NCBI GenBank assembly: GCA_947475415.1
Contig: CANJLH010000018.1
Span: 1 to 64,000, forward strand
Length of the DNA stretch: 64,000 nt
Source: Caulobacteraceae bacterium
GTDB lineage: Bacteria; Pseudomonadota; Alphaproteobacteria; Caulobacterales; Caulobacteraceae
Direction of reading: 5' to 3'
Position 1 is the first letter of the stretch, and each line of letters opens with the position of its first letter. Shown here in pieces: positions 62,424-64,000 of the stretch. Below the pieces are notes generated by a model. The model made no database searches. It saw only the letters and a program-made list of their open reading frames with translations, and had not been told where the DNA came from. The translations under genes were made by a program, and so were the position numbers.

Positions 62424-63650
62424 TTGGAAAACGCGCTCGAAGGCCTGCGCATCGTCGACCTGAGCTCGGTGATGATGGGGCCGTTCGCCACCCAAATCCT
62501 GGGTGACCTCGGCGCCGATGTGATCAAGGTCGAGGCGCATGCCGGCGACACCACACGTCACGTCGGGCCAATGCGCACCGAGAACATGGGCTGGGTGTTC
62601 CTGCACGCCAATCGCAACAAGCGCAGCATCGTGCTGGACCTGAAGGCCCCGCAGGGGAAGGCGGCGCTCCTGAAGATCCTGGAGGGCGCCGACGCCCTGG
62701 TCACCAATGTGCGCACCAAAGCCCTGCAGCGCCTGGGTCTCGACTATGAAACCCTGGCGGCGATCAATCCGCGGCTGATCGTCATGAACCTGGTGGGCTA
62801 TGGCGAAGATGGTCCCTACGCCGGCCGTCCGGCCTATGAGGATCTGATTCAGGGAGCGACCTCTCTGCCGTCCCTGTTGGTTCTGGCCGGGTCGGAGGAG
62901 CCCCACTACGTGCCGCTGGCGTTCAACGACCGGGCGGTGGGCACGGCTAGCGCCGTGCATCTGCTGGCGGCGATCCTCTATCGGGACCGCACGGGCAAGG
63001 GCCAGCAGATCACCATCCCGATGTTCGAGACCATGACGCAATGGGTTCTGGGCGACCACTTCGGCGGCGAGACCTTCGTGCCGGCCCTAGGGCCGCCGGG
63101 CTATAAGCGCACCCTCACCAAGGAGCGCAAACCCTACCGCACCAAGGACGGGCTGGTCTGTTCGATCATCTATAACGACAAACACTGGGAAACCTTCATG
63201 CGCCTGATCGGCCAGGAGGAGAAGTTCCGCACCGACCCTCGCTTCGCCACCATCACGACGCGGACCGAGCATGCCAACGACCTCTACGCCTATGTCTCGG
63301 AGGCGATGCAGGAGAAGACCACGGCGGAATGGGTGCGGCTGCTGCTGGACAACGACATCCCGGTGGCCCCGCTGCATACCCTGGACAGCCTGATCCAGGA
63401 TGAACATCTGATGGCCAAGGACTTCCTGCCGATTGTTGAGCATCCCACCGAGGGTCAGATCCGCCAGGTGGGCATCGCCGCCGACTGGACGGTATCGCCG
63501 CCCTCCATGCGCCGGCTGCCCCCCAGGCTGGGCGAACATAGCGCCGAAATCCTGCGCGAGGCGGGTCTGAGCGAAGCGGAGGTGACGGCGTTGATCGAGG
63601 CCGGGGTCACCGTGCAGGCGGGCGAGCCCAAGGCGGTGATCCCCGAATGA
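62424..63650 (+). CDS. CaiB/BaiF (class III) CoA-transferase
   Basis: A 408-residue CoA-transferase that activates an acid by exchange with another acyl-CoA. Start is TTG 62424, with GGGAG seven bases upstream, giving the family opening LENALEGLRIVDLSSVMMGP. GADVIKVEA and HANRNKRSIVLDLK bind CoA, and the Asp in AFNDRAVGTASAVHL is placed as the catalytic aspartate. It follows the PrpF-like gene by 26 bp and could activate the dicarboxylate that the isomerase and lyase handle. Acid and donor unknown. Confidence 0.88.
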   Translation: MENALEGLRIVDLSSVMMGPFATQILGDLGADVIKVEAHAGDTTRHVGPMRTENMGWVFLHANRNKRSIVLDLKAPQGKAALLKILEGADALVTNVRTKALQRLGLDYETLAAINPRLIVMNLVGYGEDGPYAGRPAYEDLIQGATSLPSLLVLAGSEEPHYVPLAFNDRAVGTASAVHLLAAILYRDRTGKGQQITIPMFETMTQWVLGDHFGGETFVPALGPPGYKRTLTKERKPYRTKDGLVCSIIYNDKHWETFMRLIGQEEKFRTDPRFATITTRTEHANDLYAYVSEAMQEKTTAEWVRLLLDNDIPVAPLHTLDSLIQDEHLMAKDFLPIVEHPTEGQIRQVGIAADWTVSPPSMRRLPPRLGEHSAEILREAGLSEAEVTALIEAGVTVQAGEPKAVIPE

Positions 63651-63678
63651 GCCGGACGTTCAACCGTCGCGGCGGCGC

Positions 63679-64000
63679 ATGATCTGCGAGCGCCGCCACG
63701 TCGCCTTGCCGATCCGGGTGGGTTCCGCCTTCGAGAGCCAGTCGGGGCTGCAGCTCAACGCCCCGCGCATCTATGGCGTCGCGGCGCTGCCGTCTGAGGC
63801 GACGATCGGGGTCATCCTGATGCACCCGGCCAGCAATCTGATGAACCACTACCTGATCGACCCTCTGGCGGGACAGGGGATCGGGGTGCTGGCGCTCAAT
63901 TCACGTTACTGCGGCGGCGACAGCGCCCTGATCATGGAGCACGTGATCCAGGACGTCGGCGCCGGTGTGAAGTTCCTGCGCGGGCAGGGAATGAAGACAG
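63679..64000 (+). CDS. alpha/beta hydrolase, truncated by window end
   Basis: The frame beginning at ATG 63679 is open for 107 codons to the last base. VILMHPASNLMNHYLIDP and VLALNSRYCGGDSALIMEH match HPMSNFHGHHLLPP and LNTRYAGNDAVVILEN of the hydrolase at 59137-60288, so it is a paralogue whose nucleophile region lies beyond the window. It starts 28 bp after the CoA-transferase stop, within the same operon. Confidence 0.75.
   Translation, partial: MICERRHVALPIRVGSAFESQSGLQLNAPRIYGVAALPSEATIGVILMHPASNLMNHYLIDPLAGQGIGVLALNSRYCGGDSALIMEHVIQDVGAGVKFLRGQGMKT

Noticed and set aside
1..64000. CRISPR arrays, rRNA, tRNA, insertion sequences, prophage genes or toxin-antitoxin pairs
   Set aside because: No spaced direct repeats, cloverleaf, transposase, integrase or typical small gene pairs were found while reading the window.

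Overview
High-GC, densely packed bacterial DNA with about 57 protein-coding genes, most of them in short co-oriented operons joined by ATGA/GTGA/TGATG overlaps. The gene content (TonB-dependent receptors, Rieske and P450 oxygenases, IorAB-type Mo-hydroxylase, Tat-exported enzymes, an LptF/LptG-type permease, OmpA domain behind a polyproline linker) suggests an alphaproteobacterium of the Caulobacterales/sphingomonad kind, possibly near Phenylobacterium or Caulobacter. That placement is inference from gene style only. No rRNA, tRNA, CRISPR array, insertion sequence, integrase or phage gene was recognised. The window is mostly a catabolic accessory region with a surface-glycan gene at the left end and an envelope-glycolipid locus near the right.

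Layout. 0.4-2.5 kb: divergent FkbM methyltransferase and polysaccharide deacetylase around a 24-bp perfect palindrome. 2.6-7.4 kb: catabolic operon (D-aminoacylase-type amidohydrolase, aldo/keto reductase, epimerase, SCP2-like protein, alpha/beta hydrolase). 7.4-10.9 kb: bioA, an MFS exporter/importer and sodB. 11.1-16.5 kb: two tandem tannase/feruloyl-esterase family genes, an LLM flavin oxidoreductase and an acetoacetate-decarboxylase family protein. 16.6-20.7 kb: acyl-CoA dehydrogenase and an iorAB-like molybdenum hydroxylase. 20.8-23.8 kb: a TonB-dependent receptor carrying a C-terminal polyproline-OmpA extension. 24.0-30.3 kb: Tat amidase, DUF7064/7065-type protein, SDR, Rieske dioxygenase alpha/beta and Zn alcohol dehydrogenase. 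30.4-36.7 kb: tannase - TonB receptor - tannase. 36.8-41.7 kb: nitronate monooxygenase, epoxide hydrolase, second DUF7064/7065-type protein, APH-type phosphotransferase.

41.7-47.9 kb (minus strand): a five-gene operon with two P450-amidohydrolase pairs flanking one 3Fe-4S ferredoxin. 48.3-51.1 kb: a TetR regulator followed by a TauD-type dioxygenase, two VOC proteins and a small membrane protein; palindromic sites sharing a 12-bp core lie on both sides of the regulator. 51.1-52.0 kb: NAD-dependent epimerase with its own inverted repeat. 52.1-57.8 kb: LptF/LptG-type permease, two GT4 glycosyltransferases, a multi-spanning membrane protein and a beta-propeller protein like the N-terminal part of glucosamine inositolphosphorylceramide transferase. 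58.1-64.0 kb: PrpB-like lyase, two related alpha/beta hydrolases (the second cut by the window end), VOC protein, DUF3237 protein, PrpF-like isomerase and CaiB/BaiF CoA-transferase.

How the parts may work together (inference): outer-membrane receptors import bulky plant- or lignin-derived or xenobiotic aromatic esters/amides; exported tannase-family esterases and the Tat amidase cleave them; P450s, Rieske and TauD dioxygenases, the Mo-hydroxylase, SDRs and ADH oxidise the products; VOC, hydrolase, PrpF, PrpB and CaiB-type enzymes finish ring or side-chain breakdown towards CoA esters and central metabolism. No substrate can be read directly from the sequence. The most unusual items are the receptor-OmpA fusion, the doubled P450-amidohydrolase operon with its TetR sites, the glycolipid locus, and a tannase paralogue that has lost its triad aspartate.
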